The position numbers were made by a program, and so were the translations under genes. A stretch of 64,000 bases of DNA from Ctena decussata (lineage: Eukaryota > Mollusca > Bivalvia > Lucinida > Lucinidae). Positions 11,101 to 23,045 of this stretch are shown piece by piece. The notes under the pieces were generated by a model. It saw nothing but the letters and a program-made list of their open reading frames with translations. It was not told the origin of the DNA and did not search any database. The DNA lies in NCBI GenBank assembly GCA_963989385.1, contig OZ022505.1:55369737-55433736 (forward strand). The letters are read 5' to 3'. Position 1 is the stretch's first letter, and each line of letters opens with the position of its first letter.

Positions 11101-11322
11101 GAGCCGCGACACGACAAAACCAACAATGTGGTTGTGCGCCCAGCGCAGACTCGGATCAGCATAGGCATCTGCCCAGTTTGATCAGACCCTTCGTTAAGTG
11201 CTTAAAGGGTAGCTAAGGGTCTAAGCTACCTCCATGCGGACAGCGAAGACTCTGATCAGACTGGGCGGACGCCCAGGCTGATCTGAGTCTGCGTTGGGCG
11301 CACAACCACATTTTTGTGGCTC
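11101..11322. mobile_element. Palindromic MITE, copy 2 of 4
   Basis: It starts GAGCCGCGACACGACAAAAC and ends with a shortened TTTTTGTGGCTC arm. ATTT is present immediately on both sides, a clean 4-bp target duplication. The interior hairpin words match copy 1. Confidence 0.85.
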
Positions 11323-12148
11323 ATTTGAATAAGACATACATCTGTTCTGTGTTATGTCCCATTAGTTACAAATTAATGTTTTCTTTCGTGTTCATTTATT
11401 AATTTGCAAGATCCAAAGTAAGGAATTGCATGCAATACTGAATTAAGATTTAAGTGCGAAAAGTTGTGTGTTAATGAGAAAAGTGTTTGAGCTGCGTTAT
11501 TAACAAACACTGCTTAAGCCATGTTTAAACAAAGCAAGTTAGCACGAGCGGTTGGCCAGTGTAAACTCTGATTGGTCAGACAGAAGAGGAACATCACTGA
11601 TTTAAGCCTTAAAGCTTCCTGAAAGCAGACGAAAAATATTTACGCCTGCAAAAAATTCAGGAATGTTTTGACCATATTGTGAACTCAAAGACTGTCGTCA
11701 TATGTGGGTGGCTCTGGGTCTACGCTGTTAGCAAATTCAACTATTTTCATTTTGGCGCTTCAAGTGTTAATGTAATTAAGGTCCTTCGCCTGCCTTGGTC
11801 TGACTGTGCAGTCTGCTCTGAACATGTACTGTTAGTAACAGCCTACTGCGAGGTTTTCCAAGAAACGGCTCATATTATCAATTGTCATCTTATATACTAA
11901 TGAGCTGTAAAATCCACAGTTGGATGGCTTTTCCGTTACTAAAAGCTTTGAAGACGGTGCAGAAGGGTAGTCCTAATCACAGGTTTTTTTCTTGCGTTAA
12001 TTATAAAATCTACAGACAAAAGACAACAAAAACATACCGAAGTGACTTTAAAATACTTTTAGATGTACTGTCCAGTTAGATTACTCTAAATGTAAACAGA
12101 CTGAACCATTTTTTGCGATAGGTGAAACCGTAGCCACACGGGTTATCC

Positions 12149-12190
12149 AGAGACAACGGACGCGGCAGAAGACAACCAACGCAGTTCAAC
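12149..12190 (+). repeat. Left member of an inverted 42-bp pair (partner near 18441-18490)
   Basis: TTATCCAGAGACAACGGACG and GCAGAAGACAACCAACGC recur inverted near 18.45 kb with about three mismatches. They may be the ends of one large element or two dispersed copies; the internal flanks do not match convincingly. Confidence 0.4.
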
Positions 12191-12439
12191 AGGTAAGGCG
12201 GACAACAGGCGTGAGTAGCCGTTTTTCCTTATTTTTTCCTTAATTAGGCTGAATCGAAATTTCTGGTTTTCATATTATGATAGGGGGGAGTTTTCTACAT
12301 GTCATGGAGATATCCAAGGTTCTAGTACAGTCAACAAAGCGAAAAGAAAATTTGAAATGTCAGCGACGAAGCCAAAAAAAATAAATAAATATGTTATTTC
12401 AGAGGTCGTGAACGGTTTACCAAATGTACCAACTTGGGG

Positions 12440-13240
12440 AATCCGACAGTTTCAATGCTATAGTCCGTTTGGTCCCATATGCAAACGGGGTTTTGCTTAT
12501 TTTCTCGAAAACGATGAAAGTTCCATCAAATGTTCCAATGCCCTAATGATTCCTATAACTATACATAACAGAATACGGAAAGTCCAACTTTTTGGATGCT
12601 TTTGTAAAATATTTTCCATTTACCTTAATGCAAAAACTTAGCAGTTATACGTAAGGGCGTCATATGCTTGTTAGAACAGCCAAAATATTGTTGATAGGCA
12701 ACAGCGTAAGCTCGTTGTTTACTACAAGTGTGGGCGTATATGAATGAAATAGTAAAATGTATTCACCTGCCCGCACGCGTAACGCATGGTATCACTGGTC
12801 AGGTGGTACTATGTTGTAAATAAATAATGAACTATTATATTATTTTGCGAACAAAAATTGTATGTTTTAAAATTTGATAATATATGGGTTAAACAAAAAG
12901 TAGAAAAAATGGATTTAGAATAAAATTTCAATTAATTATGCAAATTTTGTTCTAGGGATAGCATACATTGGTCACATGCTCTAACACGTAGAACTAAACG
13001 GGAATTCCAACAGCCAGCTTTTACTCCCTTGTAATTTAGAGGTGAAATTGACATATTTTAGGTCCTGTTTTTGTATAGAAACTTTTTTATGCAAAACCTC
13101 ACAGTTCTGCAAAATTATGATTTTGTTATGTATAGGATGAAAATTAAGAATGAGCGATTCGAAAATCTTTTACCTCTCACCAATTTTGAGAAAATATTGG
13201 GGATGCCGTTTGCATTTGGGAGCAAACGGACTATACAAGG
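12440..13240. repeat. Inverted repeat around 12.45-12.51 and 13.18-13.24 kb
   Basis: TAGTCCGTTTGGTCCCATAT and GCAAACGGGG near 12460 face GCCGTTTGCATTTGGGAGCA and AACGGACTATA near 13205. The roughly 700 bp between them hold no recognisable gene; short frames at 12357-12641 and 13071-13301 are unassigned. Confidence 0.5.
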
Positions 13241-13930
13241 GATTATAGAAAACATGCCAGTTGTAATAAATCATAAATTACTTTGTAGAATGAAATTATA
13301 AGCATTTGAAGTTAGGTACTGTCTTTTCCTCTGGCAACAACTTACCACGGTTCACATTTTAGGCTGGATATAATGAACACGGTTCGCTAGAAACAACCAA
13401 CGCGATTCTAAACCAAAGAAATCTATAGCCTTGTGTCTCTTACCCATTCCATTCCTATTTCTTATTGTTGTAAGTAACATATTTTGCCTCATGTTTGCAG
13501 ATTGGCACTACTCGATCCGTGCGGCATTACGTATTGTCTCATTCAATGCCCACATCTTGCTGTATCTGATATCTTTTAAGTGATTGAAATATCTCACCGA
13601 AACCGCTTGTCTACTATTCCTGCACTTGCTGTTTCATACAAATAAGAAATCAATGCAGTACTAACATCAGACTAAGAAAATGCATACAGTTCTCTGCCAC
13701 AGATCGACGTTATGATATAAATATTGTTGAAAGGCATTAAAACGTTTCACTCACCAGCGCTCTCCAAGCTGAAGAAGCCGTGAGCTCATTCACCGTGCAA
13801 TAACCTTGCAAAATAGCAATACATGTATAAGGGTTGCATGTTCGATCCATTTCTTCTGTAATATTTTGGTTACGACGTCCCATCTCAAAGTAATATTATA
13901 AGTGGGTCTTAACCCCAAACTAACATAAAC

Positions 13931-14120
13931 TCACACCTGGTTAACTATGTTTTCATGGATAATACCAAACGAAAAGGAGCTGTTACAAAACGAAAAAGAG
14001 TTATAGTTACCAAACGACCCGGTCATCAGGTCGTTTGGTAAATCAGACTTTTTTCGTTTCGTAACAGCTCCTTTTTCGTTTCGTAACAGCCTTTGTATAT
14101 ACATACTTAACCGGCGGTGA
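13931..14120. mobile_element. Hairpin element with GGTTAACTATG ends, copy 1
   Basis: TCACACCTGGTTAACTATGT faces ACATACTTAACCGGCGGTGA. Inside is a perfect-looking core ACCAAACGACC / GGTCGTTTGGT flanked by repeated GTTACAAAACGAAAAAG words and their inverse. A second copy lies at 28757-28945 in the putative intron upstream of the GPCR, and an isolated end lies near 36522-36552. Confidence 0.8.
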
Positions 14121-14869
14121 CACTTGCAAACGCTTTACTATGCAAGAACGTTTGAATGTCTATGCATAAACTTCACAAGGTTCTTATTTGATGAAAATTG
14201 CATGTAAGCCTTATTCCCAGAGCGTTCACTTGAATTTCTGGGAAACCCTATCGAACCAACAAAACCAACCCCATCTCACAAACCAACGACTCAAAGTCAA
14301 AACAAATGAGCTGGTTCATGAGAAATGGTGTCTTCTGGAGTTCCGACAAGCATAGACACAAGCCAGAATAGAGTTACTCATGTTGGTTCGAGGCTAACTA
14401 TTTGGCATGACCCTTCTGGAGACTTTGTTCTATCAATGGAGTGAACAACAAAGACGCTACATGTAAGACTGTGCGGGTGTGCAGGCTAATTTGTGTCTTC
14501 GTTATTCGTATATGGCATAAAGCACGGTTTGTCATGTCGCGCCTGAAAAATAATCGCATATATGAATAATGATGACTAAGGCGCACGTGCGAAGACCAGC
14601 AGTCAAGATAAATGGATGCATGGTTTGCGATTTTATGTCCTTTTCAACAGTATTTCAGTCATATCAGGATGATTAAAGGGTGATAATGAAAGGCTATGTG
14701 CAGTGGAACCGCGTTGACGGTAGGAAGCAGTCAAGAATAACCGCCATCGTTCGCACACACGTCAAACAAGCCTAAACTTAGTATAGAGCCAGCTCTCACA
14801 CAGTTACAGCATATGTGCATCTGTGTGAACAAAAACCGAATATGTTACAACCACTTGAAAAACGTCGTA

Positions 14870-15103
14870 AGCCGTGTTTAGATGAACAGAATACACCCAG
14901 GTGTGTATTTGCACCCTGGTGCAAATTGGCTCCACCCGATTTTGCTTAAAACCTGTGTAGATGGACAAAGTACACCCCAAGATGACTGATTCTACCTAAA
15001 CACACTATTTAGATTGACAAAATATACCCCGGGTGCAAATTTGCACCCCAGGTGGCAAATTTACACTCAGGTGTATTTTGTCCATCCAAACACGGCTTTA
15101 AGT
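14870..15103. mobile_element. MITE with AAGCCGTGTTTAGATG ends
   Basis: The ends are AAGCCGTGTTTAGATGAACA and TGTCCATCCAAACACGGCTT. Internally AATACACCCAGGTGT, TTGCACCC and their inverse repeat several times, so the 234-bp unit folds on itself. No coding capacity. Confidence 0.8.
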
Positions 15104-15249
15104 GTCAACCTTAACACGATCTTGTCAACGTTATATTACCAAGAAAATGGATCTGAATTGAGAAAGTTTTGCTTTTACAACAAATTGTTCAAATGTAGCT
15201 GGAGTCAGTTGTTTAGTAGACAGCATCACAAGACGGACCACGAGTAATA

Positions 15250-16480
15250 TGTCTAGGCCATCTTGTAACTGATAGACAAAGAGCGGATATAACTCGACAA
15301 CTCATTGTGAAAGCTAAATGTTTTCGATTCTATCACTTGAAAGTGCTGTAATAATATTATGGTTCTCCAATTTACTCCAACCAATCCATCTATTCAGATT
15401 TTGTAAGCGTGACAAAGCCATATTGCTTATGCCAAATGTCTCTCAGTAGTTTATACCCGACAGAGGCCACCTCAGCAGCCCCAGTGCTATTGGGCGCTCT
15501 GTTGAATAACTCTGTCCACCAACAACAACTCGCACTGCTGAACTCGCATCATGTTCAACCATTTAGAGGGTGTCTGTTAGGTGTGTGCTTGATATCACGA
15601 ATATCTACATCGCATTTAAAGATTGCCCCCTCGTTTATTTCATGTTTTCAGAAACAAATATTTTAACAAAAATTCGTTAGACAATATGTAACAGTCTCCT
15701 AATCAACCGTAAAAGTTTTGAGAAAATGCTTATTTATTCGATAAATGTGGAATGAAAAATAAAATGCAATTTACCTATTTCCTCACGGCCTGTAAGAATA
15801 TCGATTTTGACCACGTGTGTCATGTGATCAGGTATAGGTATTTTTCTTATTCGTGCAAGTGATTGTGACGTATGAATAAATTATTTTGTCCAATAATGCG
15901 ATTTCAACCGCGGTCCGCGATTGTATAAAAATTCATCTTATTTTTTGTTTAAAGTCACTTTTATCAAATATTATTTTCTAAACTCAAATTCAAATGTACA
16001 GTCAGACCATGTCGGAGGTATTGCATGAAATATTTCATCAAATCATTTGTGTTATTATTACAAAGGGAGTATATCTTTAATGCAGTTTTAAGGAAATCGT
16101 GAGTGGTAGCATCAATTTTTTCCAAGAACTTGATATTTTACAAACCGCGTTCGTTGTTCCCGAAGTATGCTGACGAACTGCGTTCAGTTGTACCATGAAC
16201 CGTGGTATGTTGTTTCCAGGAAGAAACTCAAGTGTTCAGTGTTTCATGGATTTGAACAATCGACAATAATTCAGATGAATTCTTGCGATGAATTAGTCCC
16301 TAAGACAACATGTTCCAGCGACATCAGTTTCAGAGCCCATAAGATCAAATTCATATTCTTAAATGCATATGCAGCAAGACTGGCCAAAACACGTATTTAA
16401 AGTCCCCTGTAATGTTTATCCTACAATTACGCTTGTCCTCATGAAATATTGTATAGGTTTCAAATCAGGAGTTTGTTTTG
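15250..16480. other. No gene recognised
   Basis: Several short open frames (up to 85 codons) without motifs. I see no terminal repeats, SINE heads or splice-bounded exons that I would defend. Confidence 0.45.
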
Positions 16481-16486
16481 GGGGAA

Positions 16487-17335
16487 GTAAAAAGTATGCA
16501 TAGACCAGGAACTGAAACAATCAAAATCCAAATCCAGCCCTCAAACCATAGTTGGAAACAACTAAGATTACAAATAATCAAGATACAGAGAACATATGGC
16601 CAACCGAGTGAGCAGCTTGTTCCCAAAAGGTGGCCACTCAGCAACCCAAACCGAACCAAAAATAATAAGAACATACATAAGGTAAAACATCACAGAAACT
16701 CTGACACCAAAAACAGGCAACAGAGAACCACAACAGAACTATCGCCTTGGAACGGTCAGTAATGAATTACTGGGGGGCTTAAATCGATTTTACAGGCCCA
16801 ACCTCACCCTCAGTTTCTGAAGTGGTACAAAACATTTAGTTGGTTGTTCGGTTCGCATGATAACCCTCTAACTCGTCAATGAATCATCACGGTAAACACA
16901 TAAATCAAATTTCAACACCATGAAGAAGCAAAGACGAGGACTCAACAGATACAACGGGCCGTCTGACAGGTGGAGATCCCTGTCCTGCCAAACAACCCCA
17001 CTGGAAATCTGAAGCAAAAGAAGGTCACCAGTTGAGCCCCGGTGGACCAAGCAACAGACAAAAAGGCTCCGGTCCCAACCAACTAAGATATATAGCTTTA
17101 GGTCGGGGCCATCATAGAGTCTGACGACCGATCCCCCGGTGTGCAATTAAAGAGTGCAGCAAAGTTATCAACCGTGATTGGGTTAATCACTAAGCATGCA
17201 GACTGTCGCATAACATTTAAATTGTAGCCAATACGTTTGTGACGTATTATTATTTTTCGGAATTGATCAGAAAAATCAGTCCTACCCTTAATCTTTTTGA
17301 ATTTGTATACTAAGTCACCATAAAATTCTGGGAGA
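16487..17335 (-). repeat. Dispersed FYGD-motif repeat, near-identical to 61825-62677
   Basis: About 850 bp that reads, on the minus strand, almost base for base like 61825-62677. At its 5' end the minus strand encodes EFYGDLVYKFKK, FSDQFRKII and CLVINPITVD before an in-frame stop, which looks like the C-terminus of a longer protein. The remaining ~600 bp are non-coding and end at a shared terminus CATACTTTTTACTT. The flanks differ from those of the other copy at both ends, so these are independent insertions rather than a local duplication. Element class unknown. Confidence 0.75.
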
Positions 17336-17339
17336 TTAC

Positions 17340-18560
17340 CTATTTTCACTTATCCTTCTAGCGCGTTATGTGTTTCAGAGCCCTTTTTAAAAATTTGAAA
17401 TAAAATTTTATTTGGTTTTGTAAGGAGAAAATACTGATTTCAGGAGTTAGAATATTCATGTTGACACCATTTAATAAAAGGTATCGATCATCAACCAATC
17501 CTTCTTGAGGTGATGGTAATAATTTCAGATAGCATGCCAACTTTGGAGCAATGACAGCCTTTTTTTTTTCAAACTTGTCAACCCCTATTCCTCAAATTGG
17601 AAATTTCTATAAAGTTCCAAACTTCGATGTTAAAGATTGATATGCACATTGTGTTACAACTGGACCTGGTGATATAACTGCAAAAGAAAAAAATAAATTT
17701 GTTCTTTAAAACTCAGAGTATAAACAAAAATAATACAACATACCGTTACTTACTGGTACTGCTAAACACTTCTTTTGGATATAAGGACCCTCTTGACAGA
17801 AACATTTTTGAAAAGTACTAACATATTTTCAGTGAACCTCAACTATGGCATAACATTAAAGATATTAACCATACCATTAACAGACAGTAAGTTTCTCTTA
17901 CAAGATTTTGCTAGTTTAAAAAATTTAGGGGTCACAACAACCATAACAAAAGTGCATTAAGAAAAATGGCTATTTAAAGCACACCATGTTTTGATTTTTA
18001 ATTTCTTTTCTCCTAGATGTTATTTTTGGCCATTCTGTATCATGGTAAGGAAGAAGACCTTCTGCAGAATATAGATGTCAATAAATTTCCTCAGTGCAAA
18101 TGCTCTATCATGTACAGTTAATGATTAAAGTTAGGGCTCTGAAACTCATACCGCGCGGAAACACATACCGGGACGATACTATATCTACTTAAGAAAAAAA
18201 GTAAGAAATAAGATGTCTAACATAGTCAAAAACTACAACAGAAATAGAAAGGGGTAGGCGAAATTGAACGAAATGAAAAGTTATGAGGTATACCTCGCAT
18301 TTAAATGAACAAATCTCCGTGAAACTTCATCGGTTGGTACCAACATTAGTCAGCTTTCACTCTGCCAAATAACTTTTAAAAGTATTCATGTTCAAGGTTA
18401 AAAATCGCTGTCTCCTTACCTAATGTAGTCCTATGACGTCATCAAACCGAAACGCGTTGGTTGTCTTCTGTCGCGTCCATTGTCTCTGGATAAACCTTGT
18501 GTAGCGTATCATAAAAATATTCAGCCCGTTAATTTAACAAGGTATTAAATTGACTGCCCT
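17340..18560. other. No gene recognised
   Basis: AT-rich with no assigned repeats except the right member of the inverted pair near 18441-18490 (GCGTTGGTTGTCTTCTGTCG and TTGTCTCTGGATAA). Confidence 0.4.
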
Positions 18561-18569
18561 CTATCCAGC

Positions 18570-18645
18570 TATGTGGTGAAGTGTAGAGGTACCGTGGAGA
18601 CTTTGCAGACAGAGGGTTTCAAGTTCGAATCCAGTTTAGTTTCAA
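18570..18645 (+). repeat. tRNA-like SINE head
   Basis: GTGTAGAGGTACCG and, about 40 bases later, CAAGTTCGAATCCAG resemble Pol III A and B boxes; the B-box word GTTCGAATCC is an exact match to consensus. No acceptor stem can be drawn, so it is not a tRNA gene. Confidence 0.45.
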
Positions 18646-18834
18646 AATATCATTTTTTCTTTCTTTGTATTAAAATGAAAACTATAATTTTGGTGTCTAC
18701 AGTTTTTCAGTCTTAGATTTAAATCTTTTCTATGCCTCTAATTTTTTAATTTTGATGTGTTTTATGTTTCATTCCATGTTATGTTTATGGTTAATTTGGC
18801 TGGTTTGGGGGGGGGGGAGGGGTTTATGGCTACT

Positions 18835-19043
18835 TGAGACAGTATTTCAGTTTATATCGAGCCGTCTCCGAGAGAGAGGGAGAACGAAAAGATATCTGAT
18901 AGAGGAGAGTAAAATGTCCAAAACTACCCCATTCCCACCTACTGCAAGTACAGTAGGCCCTTGCTCTAATTTTATCCAAATGAGTAGGACATCTCGGCAC
19001 TGAAAATATAAAACCCAGCACCATCGCCCGACCACGACCACCC
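18835..19043 (-). mobile_element. SINE copy (GGTGCGATGGTGC family)
   Basis: The reverse complement follows the order of the 38930-39190 copy: GGTCGGGCGATGGTGCTGGG, GCCGAGATGTCCTACTCATT, GGGCCTACTGTACTTGCAGT and GATATAAACTGAAATACTGT. An ATATAAAACCC interruption precedes the central block. MITE copy 3 abuts it on the right. Confidence 0.75.
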
Positions 19044-19053
19044 CATTATAATT

Positions 19054-19285
19054 GGGCCGCGACAAGACAAAACCAACAATGTGGTTGTGCACCCAGCGCA
19101 GACTCAGATCAGCCTGGGCATCCGCACAGTCTGACCAGAGTCTTCGCTGTCCGCATGGAGGTAGCTTAGACCCTTATCTACCCTTTGAGCACTTAAAAAG
19201 AGTCTGATCAAACTAGGCAGATGCCGAGGCTGATCTGAGTCTGCGCTGGGCACACAAGATTGTTGGTTTTGTCGTGTCGCGGTTC
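19054..19285. mobile_element. Palindromic MITE, copy 3 of 4
   Basis: It starts GGGCCGCGACAAGACAAAAC and ends GTTTTGTCGTGTCGCGGTTC. AATT is present directly on both sides, a 4-bp target duplication. Confidence 0.85.
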
Positions 19286-19550
19286 AATTATAAATCATTC
19301 AACATCTTCTGTTCACTTTTGTCTAATATATCTAATACATGTATATCTAATAAGTCATTTTTGGCAAAGCGGTAGGGGCCGGAGCCACAAATCTTTTGAC
19401 ATATTTCCACACATACACACAAATAAAAAAAACTAAAACGAAAAAGTAAAAACAAGATGTCAAGATTCTTGTTCGCCACACCAAAATTTCTACACTTGTA
19501 CCTCTATGTAACCGCTAGGCCACGATTAGTATAAACCTCGTTTAAGCCCC

Positions 19551-20736
19551 AGTCACACACACACATTACGGACTGGGCGGATAGTTGTGGATAAAAATCC
19601 ACAATAATCCGCAGAATTTGTGGGCGTGGCTTATTTTCTTGATTAATTTACGGATAAAATTACCTATAGATGCGTATGATTAAGGATAAATGCGGATGTC
19701 TGCGGTCAGATAGTTTCCCTTTGAATCAATACGATGAGAGATGCTACGAATGTATACGTACTGCTCACCTTCCATTACCTTCTGTTACCTCTAGATGCGG
19801 AAAGATGTTGTTGATGCTACGGATGGCCCGTTGGTATATGTCCGTTTTTATTCGTAATGGTCCGTATGGTTTAAACATATTTTATTTCAAATTTCATAGT
19901 CCGTATCGCATCTGCGGATGGCCCATCCGTATCTGTCCGGTGTTATTCATTAAGGTCCGTATCGCATCCGCAGAGTCTGTAACTGTCCGTATCGTATCCG
20001 TAGGGTCCGCAGGATCCGATTCCAAATTTTGAAAATTTTCAAAATTCAGGCGCGGACGAGCAAACCATATTGATCCGAAACAAAAGGTAGCTGAAGGCAT
20101 TCATTCGCATTTATCCATATATAATCCGTATCTAATCCGTATCTTATCCATTTCTAATCCGTATATAAACCTATCATTCCGCAGCCCAACCCCAAGTTGT
20201 GGACTGATACGGTTTCGCGCAGATCGTTACCTTCAGTTACGGCTAGTTACGGGTCTCTTTCGGATTTTTTTTACGGACTTTTACCTTCAGATACGTTTCT
20301 ATACGGATAACTTACACCTAAATACTGACAGATACGTATTGGTGAGGATAATTGCGAACAGCTAATCTGACTGGGGCATTAATCCGTAACAATACGCAGA
20401 ACGAGACCCGTAACTAACCGTAACAATCCGCATGAAACGTATTTGCCAACAAATTTTGAGTCGACCGCAGAACGATGGGTCGAGATACGGATTATATACG
20501 GATTAGATACGGATAAATGCGGTTAAATGCCTTCAGTTATGGATCATTATGGTTAACTCGTCCGCGTCTGAATATTTAAACTTTTCAAAATTTGGTGGCA
20601 TATCCTGCGGACCTTGCGGATACCATACGGATACGATACGGATTCGATATGGAGAGAGACCACGCCCACAAATTGTGTGGATTTAAAGTCCGCAACTATC
20701 CGCCCAATCCGTAATGTGTGTGTGTGACTGGGGCAT
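19551..20736. mobile_element. 1.19-kb foldback element rich in TCCGTAT words
   Basis: GCCCCAGTCACACACACACA plus TTACGGACTGGGCGGATAGT faces its inverse at 20695-20736 (ACTATCCGCCCAATCCGTAA, then GTGTGACTGGGGC). Both arms are filled with TCCGTATC or GATACGGA words in opposite senses, so most of the element can pair. An additional GACTGGGGCATTA end at about 20372-20385 suggests that a second, shorter copy is fused or nested. The 120-codon frame at 19670-20032 arises from the repeats and is not a gene. Confidence 0.8.
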
Positions 20737-20737
20737 T

Positions 20738-21232
20738 ACACGAGCAAAGTTTCTGTGACAAAGTAGGTTTGGCTAAGAAAAATTTCCTCGTGTAAATGTA
20801 AAAATATGCCACATTTTCGTTGCCAAATTTATATACAGTAAAGTTTCTATGACAAACAAAATTTGTCCGTGTGAACCGAAAATTTCCCATAGAATACGTA
20901 ACTAAGAAACTAGCTATTGAGATGAACACAGAAATCTTTGCTCATAATCAAATCAGTTTTATTTTCAACAAAGAATATTTAACAAAGAAAATGTGGTACA
21001 GTTGGCCGTTTACATGAGCAAAGTTTGTTTGTCCAGGTAACTTTGACGAGAATTCTTTGTTTGTGTGAACACGGCAGCAAATATTTCATTACCAAAGTTT
21101 ATTTGACAAAGATTCTATGCCACATTTTTCTTTAACAAATAATTTGTTCCGTGTAAATGCAAAATGTTTGCCAAACTTTCTTTCTTACAGTTTCTGTGAC
21201 AAAGAAACTTTGGTCGTGTGAACGAGGCTTTA
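20738..21232. mobile_element. Inverted-repeat element with ACACGAGCAAAGTTTC ends
   Basis: ACACGAGCAAAGTTTCTGTG faces AAACTTTGGTCGTGTGAACG. The interior repeats GACAAAG, CTTTGTC and CGTGTGAA or CGTGTAAA words every 50-80 bases in both orientations. It abuts the previous element. Confidence 0.6.
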
Positions 21233-21468
21233 ACCTAAAATATCAATAAGACACATAACAATAACTTGAAATCCCCGTCTTGAACAATAGACATAATCCA
21301 AAATAGTATGCAAACAGTGACGTCACTGTCACAATAGCTTCACTGGACAGTGTAGTGAAGATTTTCTTTGCTATAGTGAAGCTTTATTTAAACAAATCAT
21401 ACAGTCTCTCTTGATTTGGTTATCAACAAAAGTGTGTCTGTATTTTTGTAAAGTTGTTACATGTATTT

Positions 21469-21706
21469 GAGCCGTGACACGACAAAACCAACAAAGTAGC
21501 ATGTGCGCCCAGCGAAGACTCAAATCAGCCTGGACATCCCCCCAGTCTGATAAGAGTGTTTGCTATCGGCATGAAGGTAGCTTAGACCTTTAGCTATCCT
21601 TTAAGCGCACAGTGAAGATTCTGATCAGACTGGGCGGATGTCCAGGCTTATTTGAGTCTCCGATGGGCGCACATGCCACTTTGTTCGTGTTGTCGTGTCG
21701 TGACTC
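21469..21706. mobile_element. Palindromic MITE, copy 4 of 4
   Basis: It starts GAGCCGTGACACGACAAAAC and ends TGTCGTGTCGTGACTC, with ATTT directly on both sides. The interior hairpin is more diverged than in copies 2 and 3. Confidence 0.85.
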
Positions 21707-21825
21707 ATTTATATCTGTATTCTTTATCCTTGCCCGTGGTAGAATCATCCGCCAATATGAAAGAGAACCTAGTGTCAAACCGGAATACGAGTGTGTTTTA
21801 TAATCTATCGGATAAACAAAGCTTA

Positions 21826-21915
21826 ATCAACATGGAATCAACGTTGATTCAACGTCATGCCGTTGAATTGAAGTTGTTTCAATGTTGATTCAACGCTGTG
21901 TGCCTGCAGGGAAGG
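21826..21915. repeat. CAACGTTGATTC satellite-like units with a CCTGCAGGG end
   Basis: GAATCAACGTTGATTCAACG and further imperfect inverted units run into GTGTGCCTGCAGGGAAGG. This end resembles the right end of the 10826-10960 element, so it is probably a half element. Confidence 0.5.
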
Positions 21916-22081
21916 TCAATATTTTGCCTCATACCGTGTGGTCTACTGTTAAATATATAACAGCACAAAATAGTCAGGTTACCAACTACGTGGCCGACAT
22001 GAGTATGATTTTATACAAACTGACAGTGCATGCAATTGTAATCATCTTATTTTCATTCCCATACCATGTTTTCAGAGATTT

Positions 22082-22282
22082 TTAGGAGCCCCGGTAGCTA
22101 AGTGGGTTAAGCGCTGGTCTACTGATCTAGCAGATCCGGATTCGAGCCCCGCTTGCGGCGAGAATCTTTCCTACCGTAAACAGGGTTCCATTGCACACAG
22201 CCTTGCATCATCACCCTACCATCGTCCTGATATGATTGAAATACTGTTTAAAAGACGTAAAATTGCAAGTCATCCATCCGTC
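22082..22282 (+). mobile_element. tRNA-derived SINE with 13-bp target duplication
   Basis: The head GCCCCGGTAGCTAAGTGGGT TAAGCGCTGG carries an A-box-like segment, and CCGGATTCGAGCCCCG carries a B box. It is followed by a non-tRNA body and a short (ATCC)n tail. TTTTCAGAGATTT occurs at 22069-22081 and again at 22283-22295 as the target duplication. The cloverleaf is only partial (mismatched anticodon stem and no clean acceptor stem), so it is a SINE rather than a tRNA gene. Confidence 0.85.
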
Positions 22283-22699
22283 TTTTCAGAGATTTAGCTT
22301 AATATCGTGTCCTTAAAAATTAAACCTGTTGAAGCAAACATGTTCACTTCTGAGAAATATACTTAAATTCATACACCTCGAAGGGAGGTTACTCTAATAT
22401 ATAACAATTAGCCCCTGTTCCACCATTTTTACAATGAGGAAAAACTTTTGTTATTTCATCCTTGCTTCCCCACGGTCGCTTCTTAAGGAAAAAAATTTGC
22501 TCCTCATTAGTTGACCCTCAGTATGAAGGGAGGCAAAATGTAGAGTTGCTTCTTTTGAAAGCGTGCCCATTAACCTTAAACATATGTTGCCCTACAGGCT
22601 TCCTTCTAGCTACACCCCCGAAATATGTTTTATACAATTACAAAGCGAAAGAACATTTGTTATCACATTGATACCACTATGAAATATGCCCACAGTTAT

Positions 22700-23045
22700 G
22701 GGGAAAGTACAATAAGTAATTAGGAAAATTCTCTGGAACTGACACAATTCCAACCTAGATCTCAACCAAGACACCATGTGGGGAAAAAGACAACAAAAAA
22801 TTGTCACCACCAAAGACTTTACCAGCGGTAACCAGGTAAACAGACAGTGCCAATGTAAGTGGTCACCGGGCTAGCATTTACATCATAAAATACAATAACA
22901 GACATAGCAACAAACAAAACAACCAAGAAGAGCAAAAACAGAAGTGCCGCCTTGGGGCGGCAAACAATGAAATTACTGGCGGGCTTAACCGGTTTGCGGT
23001 CGAGCCCTTGGTTCTGTGTTGGTACACCAGACAGTGTTTTTTTTC
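22700..23045 (-). repeat. Diverged copy of the FYGD-motif repeat
   Basis: Blocks such as CAGAAGTGCCGCCTTGGGGCGG, AATGAAATTACTGGCGGGCTT and a CTGTGTTGGTACA region follow the order in 16487-17335, with extensive substitution. Confidence 0.5.

Noticed and set aside
19670..20032. 120-codon frame as a gene
   Set aside because: It lies in the arm of the TCCGTAT foldback and its sequence is explained by the repeated words.
3144..21706. Regularly similar palindromic units that could suggest a CRISPR-like array
   Set aside because: The units are ~230 bp, kilobases apart and flanked by target duplications; there are no short spacers or cas genes.
22086..22160. Functional tRNA gene
   Set aside because: A and B boxes are present, but the anticodon and acceptor stems do not pair properly, and a SINE body, tail and 13-bp duplication follow.
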